Shown here: positions 36,845-45,424 of the stretch, piece after piece
Numbering within the stretch: the first letter of the stretch is position 1
How the letters are laid out: each line of letters begins with the position of its first letter
Origin: Clostridiales bacterium
Lineage (GTDB): Bacteria; Bacillota; Clostridia; Lachnospirales; Lachnospiraceae
Length of the DNA stretch: 55,509 nt
Assembly: GCA_020860565.1 (NCBI GenBank)
Contig: JAJBUA010000077.1
Location: 1-55,509, forward strand
Direction of reading: 5' to 3'
Notes under the pieces: generated by a model
The model's input: the letters and a program-made list of their open reading frames with translations, nothing else
What the model was told of the DNA's origin: nothing
The model's database searches: none
Program-made: the position numbers and the translations under genes

Positions 36845-37864
36845 ATGACTATCATTGTAACCGGCGGAGCCGGATTTATCGGAAGTAATTTTATCTTTCA
36901 TATGCTGGGAAAATATCCCGATTACCGTATCATCTGTCTGGATAAACTGACCTACGCGGGCAATCTGTCGACGCTTGCCCCCGTGATGGACAATGCGAAT
37001 TTCCGCTTTGTTAAAGCAGATATCTGCGACCGTGATGCCGTGAATCAGCTCTTTGAGGAGGAGCACCCGGATATCGTTGTGAACTTTGCGGCGGAGAGTC
37101 ATGTGGACCGCTCGATCGAAGATCCGGGGATCTTTTTACAGACCAATATTATGGGAACCGCGGTACTGATGGACGCCTGCCGCAAATACGGGATCACACG
37201 TTATCATCAGGTCTCTACGGATGAAGTATACGGCGATCTGCCGCTGGACCGGCCGGATCTGTTCTTTACGGAAGAGACTCCGATCCATACAAGCAGCCCG
37301 TATTCGTCATCGAAGGCATCCGCGGATCTGCTGGTGCTGGCTTATCACCGGACGTACGGACTGCCGGTGACGATCAGCCGCTGCTCCAATAACTACGGGC
37401 CGTATCATTTCCCGGAAAAACTGATCCCGCTGATGATCGCGAACTGTTTAAATGATAAGCCGCTCCCGGTATACGGGGAGGGACTGAATGTCCGCGACTG
37501 GCTGTATGTGGAAGACCACTGCCGCGCAATCGACCTGATCATTCACAAGGGACGCGAGGGAGAGGTTTACAATGTCGGCGGACATAATGAGATGAGAAAT
37601 ATCGACATCGTAAAACTGATCTGCAAGGCTTTAAACAAACCGGAATCACTGATTACGTATGTGACAGACCGCAAGGGGCATGATATGCGCTACGCGATCG
37701 ATCCGGCGAAGATTCACCGGGAACTGGGCTGGCTGCCGGAGACAAAGTTCGCGGACGGCATTCAGAAGACGATCCAGTGGTATCTGGATAACCGTGAGTG
37801 GTGGGAGACGATCATTTCCGGTGAGTATCAGAATTATTATGAGAAAATGTATGCCAATCGGTAA
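36845..37864 (+). CDS. rfbB: dTDP-glucose 4,6-dehydratase
   Basis: It converts dTDP-glucose to dTDP-4-keto-6-deoxyglucose. The 339-residue extended short-chain dehydrogenase has the NAD motif TGGAGFIGSNF at the N-terminus. It also has FAAESHVDRSI, STDEVYGDL with the catalytic Thr, Asp and Glu, and the YxxxK pair in SPYSSSKASADLL, followed by RCSNNYGPYHFPEKLIP. It lies 93 bases after rfbA; the gap holds no other gene. Confidence 0.96.
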   Translation: MTIIVTGGAGFIGSNFIFHMLGKYPDYRIICLDKLTYAGNLSTLAPVMDNANFRFVKADICDRDAVNQLFEEEHPDIVVNFAAESHVDRSIEDPGIFLQTNIMGTAVLMDACRKYGITRYHQVSTDEVYGDLPLDRPDLFFTEETPIHTSSPYSSSKASADLLVLAYHRTYGLPVTISRCSNNYGPYHFPEKLIPLMIANCLNDKPLPVYGEGLNVRDWLYVEDHCRAIDLIIHKGREGEVYNVGGHNEMRNIDIVKLICKALNKPESLITYVTDRKGHDMRYAIDPAKIHRELGWLPETKFADGIQKTIQWYLDNREWWETIISGEYQNYYEKMYANR

Positions 37865-37948
37865 GAAAGGGAAATCGTGAGAAAGCAGGCAGATCTTTCA
37901 GCACGATTGGTGCCGTCAACCAGAGGGCGGCGGAATGGAGATTAGAAA

Positions 37949-38797
37949 ATGAAGGTACTTGTAACCGGTGCCAAAGGACAGCTTGGCACGGATCTGATGA
38001 ATGAGCTGGCAAAACGCGGGATAGAGGGCGTCGGTGTGGACATTGACGAGATGGATATCACGGACGCGGAAGCGTGCAAAAAGGTAATTTCCGGGGCGAA
38101 TGTTGACGCAGTGATTCACTGCGCCGCATATACTGCAGTAGATGCGGCGGAGGATAACGAGGAACTCTGCCGCCGGATTAACGCGGAGGGTACCCGCAAT
38201 GTAGCGGCAGCCTGCCGCGAGGCCGGCGTTAAGATGATGTATATCAGCACAGACTATGTGTTCAACGGACAGGGGACCCGTCCATGGGAGCCGGATGACC
38301 ACAGAGAGCCGCTGAATGTCTACGGACAGACCAAGTATGAAGGCGAGCTTGCCGTGGAAGAACTGCTTGACGGACGGTATTTTATCGTGCGTATCGCCTG
38401 GGTATTTGGTGTGGCCGGCAAAAACTTTATCAAGACGATGCTGCGTCTGGGCAAAGACCATAAGAATCTGACAGTCGTAGCTGATCAGATCGGTTCACCG
38501 ACTTATACTTATGATCTGTCGCGCCTGCTGGTGGATATGATCCAGACAGAGCGCTACGGGCGTTATCACGCGACCAACGAGGGACTTTGCAGCTGGTATG
38601 AATTTGCCTGCGAGATCTTCCGTCAGGCCGGCATGAACGATGTGAAGGTCGCGCCTGTAACAAGTGCCGAGTATCCGGCAAAGGCAACCAGACCTTTTAA
38701 CAGCCGTATGAGCAAGGATAAATTATCCGAAAACGGCTTTGAGCGTCTGCCGTCCTGGCAGGACGCGCTCGCAAGATTTTTAAAAGAAGTTCAGTAA
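37949..38797 (+). CDS. rfbD: dTDP-4-dehydrorhamnose reductase
   Basis: It performs the final NAD(P)H-dependent step of dTDP-L-rhamnose synthesis. The 282-residue product begins with the Rossmann motif VTGAKGQLGTDL, and has INAEGTRNVAAAC, STDYVFNGQG and the catalytic YGQTKYEGE. The preceding step needs a 3,5-epimerase (RmlC), and no such gene lies between rfbA and glmM. It is 84 bases after rfbB and 14 before glmM, so all are probably cotranscribed. Confidence 0.94.
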   Translation: MKVLVTGAKGQLGTDLMNELAKRGIEGVGVDIDEMDITDAEACKKVISGANVDAVIHCAAYTAVDAAEDNEELCRRINAEGTRNVAAACREAGVKMMYISTDYVFNGQGTRPWEPDDHREPLNVYGQTKYEGELAVEELLDGRYFIVRIAWVFGVAGKNFIKTMLRLGKDHKNLTVVADQIGSPTYTYDLSRLLVDMIQTERYGRYHATNEGLCSWYEFACEIFRQAGMNDVKVAPVTSAEYPAKATRPFNSRMSKDKLSENGFERLPSWQDALARFLKEVQ

Positions 38798-38811
38798 AAC
38801 GAGGTTGAAAT

Positions 38812-40182
38812 ATGGGAAAATATTTCGGAACGGATGGGTTTCGCGGAGAAGCGAACGTTACGCTGACCGTAGAACACGCGTATCAGGTGGGGCGTTTCCT
38901 GGGCCATTATTACGCGCAGAAAAACTGCGGCTCATGCAGAGAGCCGGGAGGACACTGCCGCGTGGTGATCGGCAAGGACGCGCGCCGCTCCAGTTATATG
39001 TTTGAATATTCGCTGGTGGCAGGTCTGACAGCGTCCGGTGCGGACGTATACCTGCTCCATGTAACCACGACGCCCAGCGTATCGTATGTGGTGCGCACGG
39101 AGGGCTTTGACTGCGGCATTATGATTTCGGCGAGCCATAATCCTTATTATGACAATGGCCTGAAAGTCATCAACAGCAGAGGAGAAAAACTGGAAGAAGA
39201 AGTGATCGTACAGATCGAAGACTATCTGGACGGGAAGATCGGGGAATTTCCTTATGCTCTGAGAGGAGATATCGGACGAACCACCGATTATTCCGCCGGA
39301 CGCAACCGCTACATCGGTTATCTGATCGCAACCGCCACACGATCCTTTAAAGGAAAAAAGGTCGCGCTGGACTGCGCGAACGGCAGCGCCTCCGCGATTG
39401 CCAAAAGCGTATTTGACGCGCTGGGTGCGCGCACACTCGTGATTCATAATGAGCCGGACGGCCTGAATATCAACGCAGGCTGCGGTTCGACCCACATCGA
39501 AGAACTGCAGCGTTTTGTAAAGGAAAATGGCTGCGACGTCGGATTCGCTTACGACGGAGACGCAGACCGCTGCATCGCGGTAGATGAAAACGGAAACGAG
39601 GTCAACGGCGACCGGATCCTCTATATCTGCGGAAAATATATGAAAGAGACCGGCGCACTGCATCACAATACGGTAGTCACCACCGTAATGTCCAATCTGG
39701 GACTGTATAAGGCCTTTGAACGCGAGGGCATCTGTTACGAGAAGACAGCCGTAGGCGATAAATACGTCTATGAAAACATGTGCCAGTATGGGCATTGCCT
39801 CGGCGGAGAACAGTCCGGACACATCATATTCAGCAAACACGCGACGACCGGCGACGGTATCCTGACCTCCCTCAAAGTCATGGAAGTCATGCTTGAGAAA
39901 AAACAGCCCTTAAGCCGGCTCGCCTCTGAGGTAGAGATCTTCCCACAGGTGCTGATCAATGTCCCGGTAGCCGATAAACAGGCGGCAATCGACGATCCGG
40001 CCGTTCAGGCAGAAGCAGAGAAAGTCAGCACAGAACTGGGCGAGGACGGACGCCTCCTGCTGCGCCAGTCCGGCACAGAGCCATTGGTACGCGTCATGGT
40101 AGAAGCCGCGACAAAAGAACAGTGCGAGCACTACGCCAACTGCGTGGTGGAAGTGCTGAAAGCGCAGGGGCATGTGATCTGA
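38812..40182 (+). CDS. glmM: Phosphoglucosamine mutase
   Basis: GlmM interconverts glucosamine-6-phosphate and glucosamine-1-phosphate on the way to UDP-GlcNAc and peptidoglycan. The 456-residue protein begins MGKYFGTDGFRG, has the active phosphoserine loop ISASHNPYYDNG near residue 105, the metal-binding DGDADRC near residue 245, and the phosphate-binding RQSGTEPLVRVM near the C-terminus. An unusual Cys-containing insert (KNCGSCREPGGHC, about residues 38-50) lies in the first domain, where other GlmM proteins have a shorter loop. Phosphomannomutase is the alternative, but the start and serine loop favour GlmM. Confidence 0.9.
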   Translation: MGKYFGTDGFRGEANVTLTVEHAYQVGRFLGHYYAQKNCGSCREPGGHCRVVIGKDARRSSYMFEYSLVAGLTASGADVYLLHVTTTPSVSYVVRTEGFDCGIMISASHNPYYDNGLKVINSRGEKLEEEVIVQIEDYLDGKIGEFPYALRGDIGRTTDYSAGRNRYIGYLIATATRSFKGKKVALDCANGSASAIAKSVFDALGARTLVIHNEPDGLNINAGCGSTHIEELQRFVKENGCDVGFAYDGDADRCIAVDENGNEVNGDRILYICGKYMKETGALHHNTVVTTVMSNLGLYKAFEREGICYEKTAVGDKYVYENMCQYGHCLGGEQSGHIIFSKHATTGDGILTSLKVMEVMLEKKQPLSRLASEVEIFPQVLINVPVADKQAAIDDPAVQAEAEKVSTELGEDGRLLLRQSGTEPLVRVMVEAATKEQCEHYANCVVEVLKAQGHVI

Positions 40183-40247
40183 GTTAAAAAGAGGTACAAA
40201 GACGTATGAAATAAATGGTAGAGTTTAAAGACTTTGCCAATCAAGTA

Positions 40248-40391
40248 GTCCCTGAGAGGGAAACATATCCGCAGAGGACATTTTTCACGTCGGCACTTAA
40301 CGAACCGGATGCTTTTCCGGTGAGTTTAGTACCGTTACGTGAAAACCTAAGCGCAAGCGGTCCTCGGAGGATATGTTTCCCTCTCAGGGAC
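40248..40391 (+). repeat. Structured interspersed repeat, copy 3 (next to leuA)
   Basis: This is a 144-bp element with perfectly complementary 23-bp ends (40248-40270 with 40369-40391), an inner GAGGAC/GTCCTC helix, a TTTTCACGT/ACGTGAAAA helix, and an apical ACCGGA/TCCGGT hairpin. It shares its core with copies at 17063 and 31259 but has a different apical hairpin sequence, again self-complementary. It ends 29 bases before the leuA start codon, so it must lie in any leader transcribed from upstream. Confidence 0.85.
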
Positions 40392-40420
40392 GGACGGAAA
40401 AAATACAGCGAGGACAAGCC

Positions 40421-42094
40421 ATGTTAAATTATCACAGATATCAAAGAGTCCCGGTCATAGATTACCCGGAGCGCCAATGGCCGGGCAAAGAGATCACCAA
40501 AGCGCCGGTCTGGTGCAGTGTAGATCTGCGGGACGGCAACCAGGCGCTGGTAGAGCCAATGGTTGTAGAAGAAAAGATAGAATTCTTTAACTTACTGATC
40601 CGGATGGGATTTAAGGAGATCGAGATCGGATTCCCGTCCGCATCCCAGATCGAGTACGATTTCCTGCGCCAGTTAGTCGAGCGCCGGATGATCCCGGATG
40701 ACGTGCGGGTACAGGTGCTGGTGCAGTGCCGGGAGCATCTGATCAAGAGGACATTTGAGTCCATCCAGGGCATTAAAAAAGTAATCGTGCATATTTATAA
40801 CTCGACCTCCACGCTGCAGAGAGACGTGGTCTTTAACAAGAACCGCGAAGAAATAAAGGCGATCGCAGTCGAGGGAACCGAACTGGTAAAAAAATACGCG
40901 AAGGATTTTGACGGCGATCTGCTGCTGGAGTATTCTCCGGAGAGCTTTACCGAGACCGAACTGGATTACGCGCTGGAGGTCTGCACGGCAGTCCAGGATG
41001 CGTGGGGACAGGCGACTCCCGAACGCCCGATTATCTTTAATCTGCCGAGTACAGTAGAGAAAACGACGCCAAATGTGTACGCGGATCAGATCGAGTGGAT
41101 GAACCGCCATTTTAAAGATCGTGACAGTATTGTCCTGAGTGTCCATCCGCATAACGATCGGGGCACCGGGATCGCGGCGACGGAGCTGGCACTGCTGGCG
41201 GGCGCGGACCGTGTCGAAGGGACACTTTTCGGCAATGGCGAACGCACCGGCAATGTCGATATTATGACGCTGGCTTACAATATGTTCTCCCAGGGCATCG
41301 ATCCGAAGCTGGAGATCGAGAATGTACGCGAGATCGCGGAAATCTATGAGCGGTGTACCCGTATGGAGATCCATCCGCGCCATCCGTATGCCGGCAAGCT
41401 GGTCTTTACCGCGTTTTCCGGTTCTCATCAGGATGCCATTAACAAGGGCCTGCAGGCTCTGAAAGCCCGCGGCAGTGAATACTGGGAGGTCCCGTATCTG
41501 CCGATTGACCCGACGGATATCGGCAGAGTCTATGAGCCGATCGTGCGGATCAACAGCCAGTCCGGGAAGGGCGGCGTGGCCTTTGTTATGGATACGTTTT
41601 ACGGATTTAAGCTGCCGAAGGGTATGCACAAGGAGTTTGCGGATATCATTCAGAAGATCTCTGAGCGTCAGGGAGAGGTGGCGCCGGAGCAGATCATGAA
41701 TGAGTTCCGGGAAAATTATCTGGAAAAGAAGGAACCGATGCATTTCCGCAAGCTGCAGATCACCGATACCGAAGTGGAAGAGGACGTCTTCGCGACGCTG
41801 GCAAAGGTGGTTTATACCGATCATGGACTGGAAAAGACGATGGAGGGAGTAGGAAACGGACCGATCGATGCGGTGCAGCGTGGCCTGGAGGAAGCCCTCG
41901 GGATCCAGATCAAGGTGCTCGACTACAGCGAACACGCGCTCAGCTCCGGCTCGAACGCCCAGGCGGTTTCCTATATTCACCTGATGGACAAACGCAGCGC
42001 GCGCACGACCTACGGCGTGGGTATCAGCTCCAATATTACGAGAGCGTCGATCCGCGGGATTTTCAGTGCGGTGAACCGGCTGTTTTATTCGTAA
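40421..42094 (+). CDS. leuA: 2-isopropylmalate synthase (LeuA2 type)
   Basis: It condenses acetyl-CoA with 2-ketoisovalerate, the committed step of leucine synthesis. The 557-residue product has the HMGL-like catalytic signature VDLRDGNQALVEPM near the N-terminus, SVHPHNDRGTG with the metal-binding His pair, and GTLFGNGERTGNVD. A C-terminal leucine-sensing LeuA dimer domain starts at about residue 425. The length fits the longer LeuA form. I chose the ATG at 40421; the frame is open back into the repeat at 40373, but only 40421 follows GAGG. No other leucine genes are nearby and no T-box is seen. Confidence 0.95.
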   Translation: MLNYHRYQRVPVIDYPERQWPGKEITKAPVWCSVDLRDGNQALVEPMVVEEKIEFFNLLIRMGFKEIEIGFPSASQIEYDFLRQLVERRMIPDDVRVQVLVQCREHLIKRTFESIQGIKKVIVHIYNSTSTLQRDVVFNKNREEIKAIAVEGTELVKKYAKDFDGDLLLEYSPESFTETELDYALEVCTAVQDAWGQATPERPIIFNLPSTVEKTTPNVYADQIEWMNRHFKDRDSIVLSVHPHNDRGTGIAATELALLAGADRVEGTLFGNGERTGNVDIMTLAYNMFSQGIDPKLEIENVREIAEIYERCTRMEIHPRHPYAGKLVFTAFSGSHQDAINKGLQALKARGSEYWEVPYLPIDPTDIGRVYEPIVRINSQSGKGGVAFVMDTFYGFKLPKGMHKEFADIIQKISERQGEVAPEQIMNEFRENYLEKKEPMHFRKLQITDTEVEEDVFATLAKVVYTDHGLEKTMEGVGNGPIDAVQRGLEEALGIQIKVLDYSEHALSSGSNAQAVSYIHLMDKRSARTTYGVGISSNITRASIRGIFSAVNRLFYS

Positions 42095-42153
42095 GAAAAT
42101 AAGTATTTGTCCCAGAATTGTAATAAAAATGTTACCCTTTCTTCGACAGGTTA

Positions 42154-42162
42154 TGCTATAAT
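42154..42162 (+). promoter_or_regulatory. Extended -10 promoter of the choline-binding-repeat protein gene
   Basis: TGCTATAAT (42154-42162) is an extended -10 element, with a weak TTACCC -35 at 42132-42137. It lies 60 bases upstream of the start codon at 42223. Confidence 0.6.
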
Positions 42163-42222
42163 CAATAGCAGATGAAACCCGGTGGGGAGGGCCGCCGGGA
42201 GAATACAAGGAGGGGACAGAAA

Positions 42223-43383
42223 ATGAAACGCAGCAGATACCTCGCAGGTCTGGTTGTGACCGGCGCGATGGGCATAGCGGCGCTGGCGCCGACATTGACT
42301 TCGCTGGCCGCGACCGGCTGGGTGCAGACGGGAAGCACCTATACTTACTATGATTCGGATGGTTCTCTGCACAAAGGCTGGATCAGCACTTCCGATGGCT
42401 ATTATTACACAGATCTTTCTACCGGCCAGATGTGTATCGGATGGACGGAGATCGATGATAAATGGTATTACTTTCAGGCGGACGGGCTGATGGCGACCGG
42501 CTGGCTGACGGTCGACGGCAAATCCTATTATTTGCTGACGGACGGTACGATGGTGACCGGCTGGATCAAGATCGGCGATGATTATTATTACATGAGAGGC
42601 AATGGTACGATGGCGACCGGCTGGCGCGAGATGGACGACGCCTGGTATTATTTTGACCTGAGTACCGGCAAATGTACGATCGACAGTACCATCCAGATCG
42701 ATGGTCAGTGGTACATCTTTGGTTCGGACGGCAAAATGGTGACCGGCTGGCAGCAGATCGATGGATCTTATTATTATCTGAGTACGGATGGACAGATGTT
42801 GTCCGGCTGGCTGAGCGATGGGACCAACAGCTATTATATGAACACATCTACCGGTCAGATGTCGGTTGGATGGACGCAGATCGACGGTTATTATTACTAT
42901 TTCAATAACTCCGGACATTGTCAGACCGGATGGGTTCAGGTAGACGGCAATTATTATTATCTGGATCCGGACGAGGGCGGCAGGATGGTAGCGGGTACGA
43001 CAAAGACGATTGACGGTGTCAGTTATACATTTGCTGCCAACGGCGTATGCAGTTCCTCGGTAAATACCAGCAATGTCTACAGCAGTACGACCACTGCCAC
43101 GACTACGACCACAACGACCAGTCCGACCACGACGACTTCTTCGACAACGAGTATCGCGCCCGGTATCTCAGGCGGTCCGGATACCGTTACCTGGCCGAAT
43201 CAGGAAGAGGAAGACTCTGCGTATGGGCCGGGAACCGGTATCAGTGCGCCGGGAGTGCTTGCGACGCTGACCTCATCAAGCAGTTCGAGCAGTTCCAGCT
43301 CGAGCAGCTCCAGTACCTATTCCTCTCCGAATTCCAGCGATTATGATCTGGAGCCCGGACTCACTACCGGCCCGAAGCCGTGA
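42223..43383 (+). CDS. Secreted protein with choline-binding-type cell-wall repeats
   Basis: This is predicted to be an exported protein that binds the cell wall noncovalently. The 386-residue product has a signal peptide (about 1-28, cleavage near SLAA). About ten tandem repeats of roughly 20 residues follow, with the pattern GWxxxDGxxYYxxxDGxM, typical of CW_binding_1 repeats that hold choline between aromatic residues. From about residue 285 the sequence becomes Thr-rich, then acidic, then a run of Ser. No catalytic domain is seen, so it may be a structural or adhesion protein. The start at 42223 follows AAGGAGGGG. A lysozyme with the same repeat type follows, and a phosphocholine-activating enzyme lies about 5 kb downstream. 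Confidence 0.85.
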   Translation: MKRSRYLAGLVVTGAMGIAALAPTLTSLAATGWVQTGSTYTYYDSDGSLHKGWISTSDGYYYTDLSTGQMCIGWTEIDDKWYYFQADGLMATGWLTVDGKSYYLLTDGTMVTGWIKIGDDYYYMRGNGTMATGWREMDDAWYYFDLSTGKCTIDSTIQIDGQWYIFGSDGKMVTGWQQIDGSYYYLSTDGQMLSGWLSDGTNSYYMNTSTGQMSVGWTQIDGYYYYFNNSGHCQTGWVQVDGNYYYLDPDEGGRMVAGTTKTIDGVSYTFAANGVCSSSVNTSNVYSSTTTATTTTTTTSPTTTTSSTTSIAPGISGGPDTVTWPNQEEEDSAYGPGTGISAPGVLATLTSSSSSSSSSSSSSSTYSSPNSSDYDLEPGLTTGPKP

Positions 43384-43396
43384 TGATAAAGAAAGA

Positions 43397-45112
43397 ATGA
43401 CGAAAGAATACATATTTGATTTCATGAAGAATCCTGCTATGCAGGATTCTTCTCGTAAGACCGTTCATAATCGGAAACTTTCAGCCAATCCAATTAATAC
43501 CTGCCGAAAATCTTCCAAAAGAAAGATAATGAAATGTTGCAGCACAGTTCTCGCGGCGGCTCTGTCCTTTACGCAGATATGCGGCGGCATGACGGCTTTC
43601 GCGTCCACATATAGCAAAGTCAGGAATGGCGTCTATCAGCTGTCGGATGGCACGGAATTATCAGGCGTCTATGCCAGAGGTATTGATGTGTCGCACTGGC
43701 AGGGCGAGATCGACTGGGAAGAAGCTGCAGGTGATGATGTTACATTTGCCATGCTTGGCGTCCGCTATAGCGGAGATGTTGATCCGTATTTTCGTTCGTT
43801 CGCTTCGGAAGCGTCTGCCGCCGGGATTCAGCTTGGCGCATATATTTATTCTTATGCGCAGACCGTGGAAGAGGCAGAGGCAGAAGCAGATTTTGTACTG
43901 GATCTGGTCAAGGACTATCCGATCTCGTATCCGATCGCTTTTGATATGGAGGATTCCTCACAGGCATCTTTCACCTCAGATGAACTGGCAGATCTTGCCA
44001 ACGCGTTCTGTGCGAAGATAGAGGAGGCCGGCTATTATCCGATTATCTATGCCAATGACAACTGGCTGGCCAATAAACTCGACATGTCAAAGATGGATTA
44101 CGATGTGTGGGTTGCGCGGTATGAGACTATGTATGAATATTCCGACCCCGTTATGTGGCAGGCGACCAGCTCCGGCTCGGTAAACGGTGTGAGCGGAGGC
44201 TGTGACATCGACTTCCAGTTCCGCGATTTTTCCGATGTGATTTCCGCTGATCTCTGGCGAACCATTGACGGGGCAACCTATTATTATCAGAATTATACGA
44301 TGCAGAAAAGCACCTGGATCCATGACGGTACCGGCTGGTTTTATATGAATTCAGAGGGACATCCCTATACCGGCTGGCTGACGCAGAACGGAAAGACGTA
44401 TTATCTGGATCTGACAAGTGCGAGAATGGTAGAAGGATGGCAGGAAACAGCGAATGGCTGGATGTACTTTGGCACAGACGGTGCGATGCGTACCGGCTGG
44501 GTCAATGAGCAGAATACCTGGTATTATCTGAGCTCTGCCGGGGTGATGCAGACCGGCTGGATCAGCGATAACGGCGCCCGTTACTATCTGGACGGCAGCG
44601 GAGTGATGCAGGTGGGCTGGCTCAATGACGGCGGTTCGTGGTATTATCTGAATGGAAGCGGAGCAATGCAGACCGGCTGGCTGAATGACAGCGGCACCTG
44701 GTACTACCTGAACAGCAGCGGAGTAATGCAGACCGGCTGGCTGAATGATAACGGTACGTGGTATTATCTGAACAGCAGCGGAGCGATGCAGACCGGTTGG
44801 CTGAATGACAATGGCGTCCGGTACTATCTGGATCCGTCAAGCGGAGCAATGACAGCGAACACACAGATTACCGTGGACGGAGTGAATTATCAGGTAAGCG
44901 CAGATGGCAGCTGTACGGAGATCGTGGCTGAGAGCGCGGCGGAGGGCGAGATATCATCAGCAGCAAATACAGAGACGGCTGCGGGAACAACCGGAACTCT
45001 GCCAGGAAGCGGAGAGGCAGGAGCAGGAGAGAGCAGTACGGCTCCGACGGGCAGTGCATCGACAACGGCCTCTATAGCAGGCCTTCCACTGATAGCCGCA
45101 TTCCCATATTGA
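43397..45112 (+). CDS. GH25 lysozyme with C-terminal choline-binding-type repeats
   Basis: It hydrolyses peptidoglycan glycan strands, probably in wall remodelling. The 571-residue product has a GH25 domain at about 90-290: GIDVSHWQGEIDW with D97, IAFDMED with D183 and E185, and a terminal CDIDFQF. About nine tandem 20-residue repeats (GWLNDNGTWYYLNSSGAMQT type) follow to about residue 500, then an Ala/Gly/Thr/Ser-rich tail. The start is uncertain. ATG at 43397 gives a 45-residue basic extension before the signal-peptide-like MKCCSTVLAAALSF; ATG at 43529 starts there directly. A perfect 12-bp hairpin at 43426-43452 lies in the doubtful part. Both starts lack a strong ribosome site. Confidence 0.87.
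   Translation: MTKEYIFDFMKNPAMQDSSRKTVHNRKLSANPINTCRKSSKRKIMKCCSTVLAAALSFTQICGGMTAFASTYSKVRNGVYQLSDGTELSGVYARGIDVSHWQGEIDWEEAAGDDVTFAMLGVRYSGDVDPYFRSFASEASAAGIQLGAYIYSYAQTVEEAEAEADFVLDLVKDYPISYPIAFDMEDSSQASFTSDELADLANAFCAKIEEAGYYPIIYANDNWLANKLDMSKMDYDVWVARYETMYEYSDPVMWQATSSGSVNGVSGGCDIDFQFRDFSDVISADLWRTIDGATYYYQNYTMQKSTWIHDGTGWFYMNSEGHPYTGWLTQNGKTYYLDLTSARMVEGWQETANGWMYFGTDGAMRTGWVNEQNTWYYLSSAGVMQTGWISDNGARYYLDGSGVMQVGWLNDGGSWYYLNGSGAMQTGWLNDSGTWYYLNSSGVMQTGWLNDNGTWYYLNSSGAMQTGWLNDNGVRYYLDPSSGAMTANTQITVDGVNYQVSADGSCTEIVAESAAEGEISSAANTETAAGTTGTLPGSGEAGAGESSTAPTGSASTTASIAGLPLIAAFPY
43426..43452 (+). terminator. Perfect hairpin after the choline-binding protein gene, inside the doubtful lysozyme N-terminus
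   Basis: GAAGAATCCTGC (43426-43437) pairs perfectly with 43441-43452 around a 3-base loop, 43 bases after the upstream stop codon. It looks like a terminator without a clear U tract and favours the later lysozyme start at 43529. Confidence 0.5.
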
Positions 45113-45161
45113 TGGAAGAAGTAAGAGAAAGTTAGATGATTAAAAAGTTTATATGATGGCA

Positions 45162-45206
45162 GGAGCCGCTGCAAATCTGAGCAATCAGGATTGCAGCGGT
45201 TCTTTT
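45162..45206 (+). terminator. Terminator hairpin of the lysozyme gene (conserved hairpin family, member A)
   Basis: Arms 45162-45174 and 45191-45203 pair over 13 bases with two wobbles, followed by TTT. The loop region reads AAATCTGAGCAATCAG in the transcript, nearly identical to members at 45719 and 53861. It overlaps the end of the minus-strand TetR-like gene. Confidence 0.8.
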
Positions 45207-45424
45207 GTATGAGCAGATTCCGGTAAGGAATTTTGTGGTTTATCCTCTCTCTGTGAGATGATCCATTCGATGAGATCCGGTATGTCAGCGAAGTGATAGT
45301 AAAAAGCCTGTCGGGTGATGTGGCATTCGTCAACGATATCCTTTACTGTCAGTTTGGACTTCTTTTTTTCGAGCAGAATCGTTTTGGCGGCGTCTGCGAT
45401 GGTGCGTTTCATGTCAGTCGGCAT
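45185..45424 (-). CDS. Short TetR-type helix-turn-helix protein (probably truncated)
   Basis: The 79-residue product contains the TetR DNA-binding domain: IADAAKTILLEKK, then the helix-turn-helix LTVKDIVDECHITRQAFYYHF. It stops soon after DLIEWIISQRE, where a normal TetR protein (about 190 residues) would continue into its ligand domain. The start has a strong GAGGAGG site, so it is probably translated. The last codons lie inside the lysozyme terminator hairpin, suggesting that the 3' part was lost when this hairpin region was joined. A small stand-alone HTH protein is the alternative. Confidence 0.6.
   Translation of the reverse strand: MPTDMKRTIADAAKTILLEKKKSKLTVKDIVDECHITRQAFYYHFADIPDLIEWIISQREDKPQNSLPESAHTKEPLQS

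Noticed and set aside
40673-42295. 540-codon open frame antisense to leuA
   Set aside because: leuA is unambiguous on the plus strand; the antisense product is His/Arg-rich with no domain.
43080-43320. ACG/AGC-rich tracts as phase-variable simple repeats
   Set aside because: The Thr and Ser runs use mixed codons, so no long pure repeat exists for slippage.
42300-44850. Direct repeats resembling a CRISPR array
   Set aside because: They are coding repeats of about 60 bases that translate to choline-binding-type units in frame, with no unique spacers.
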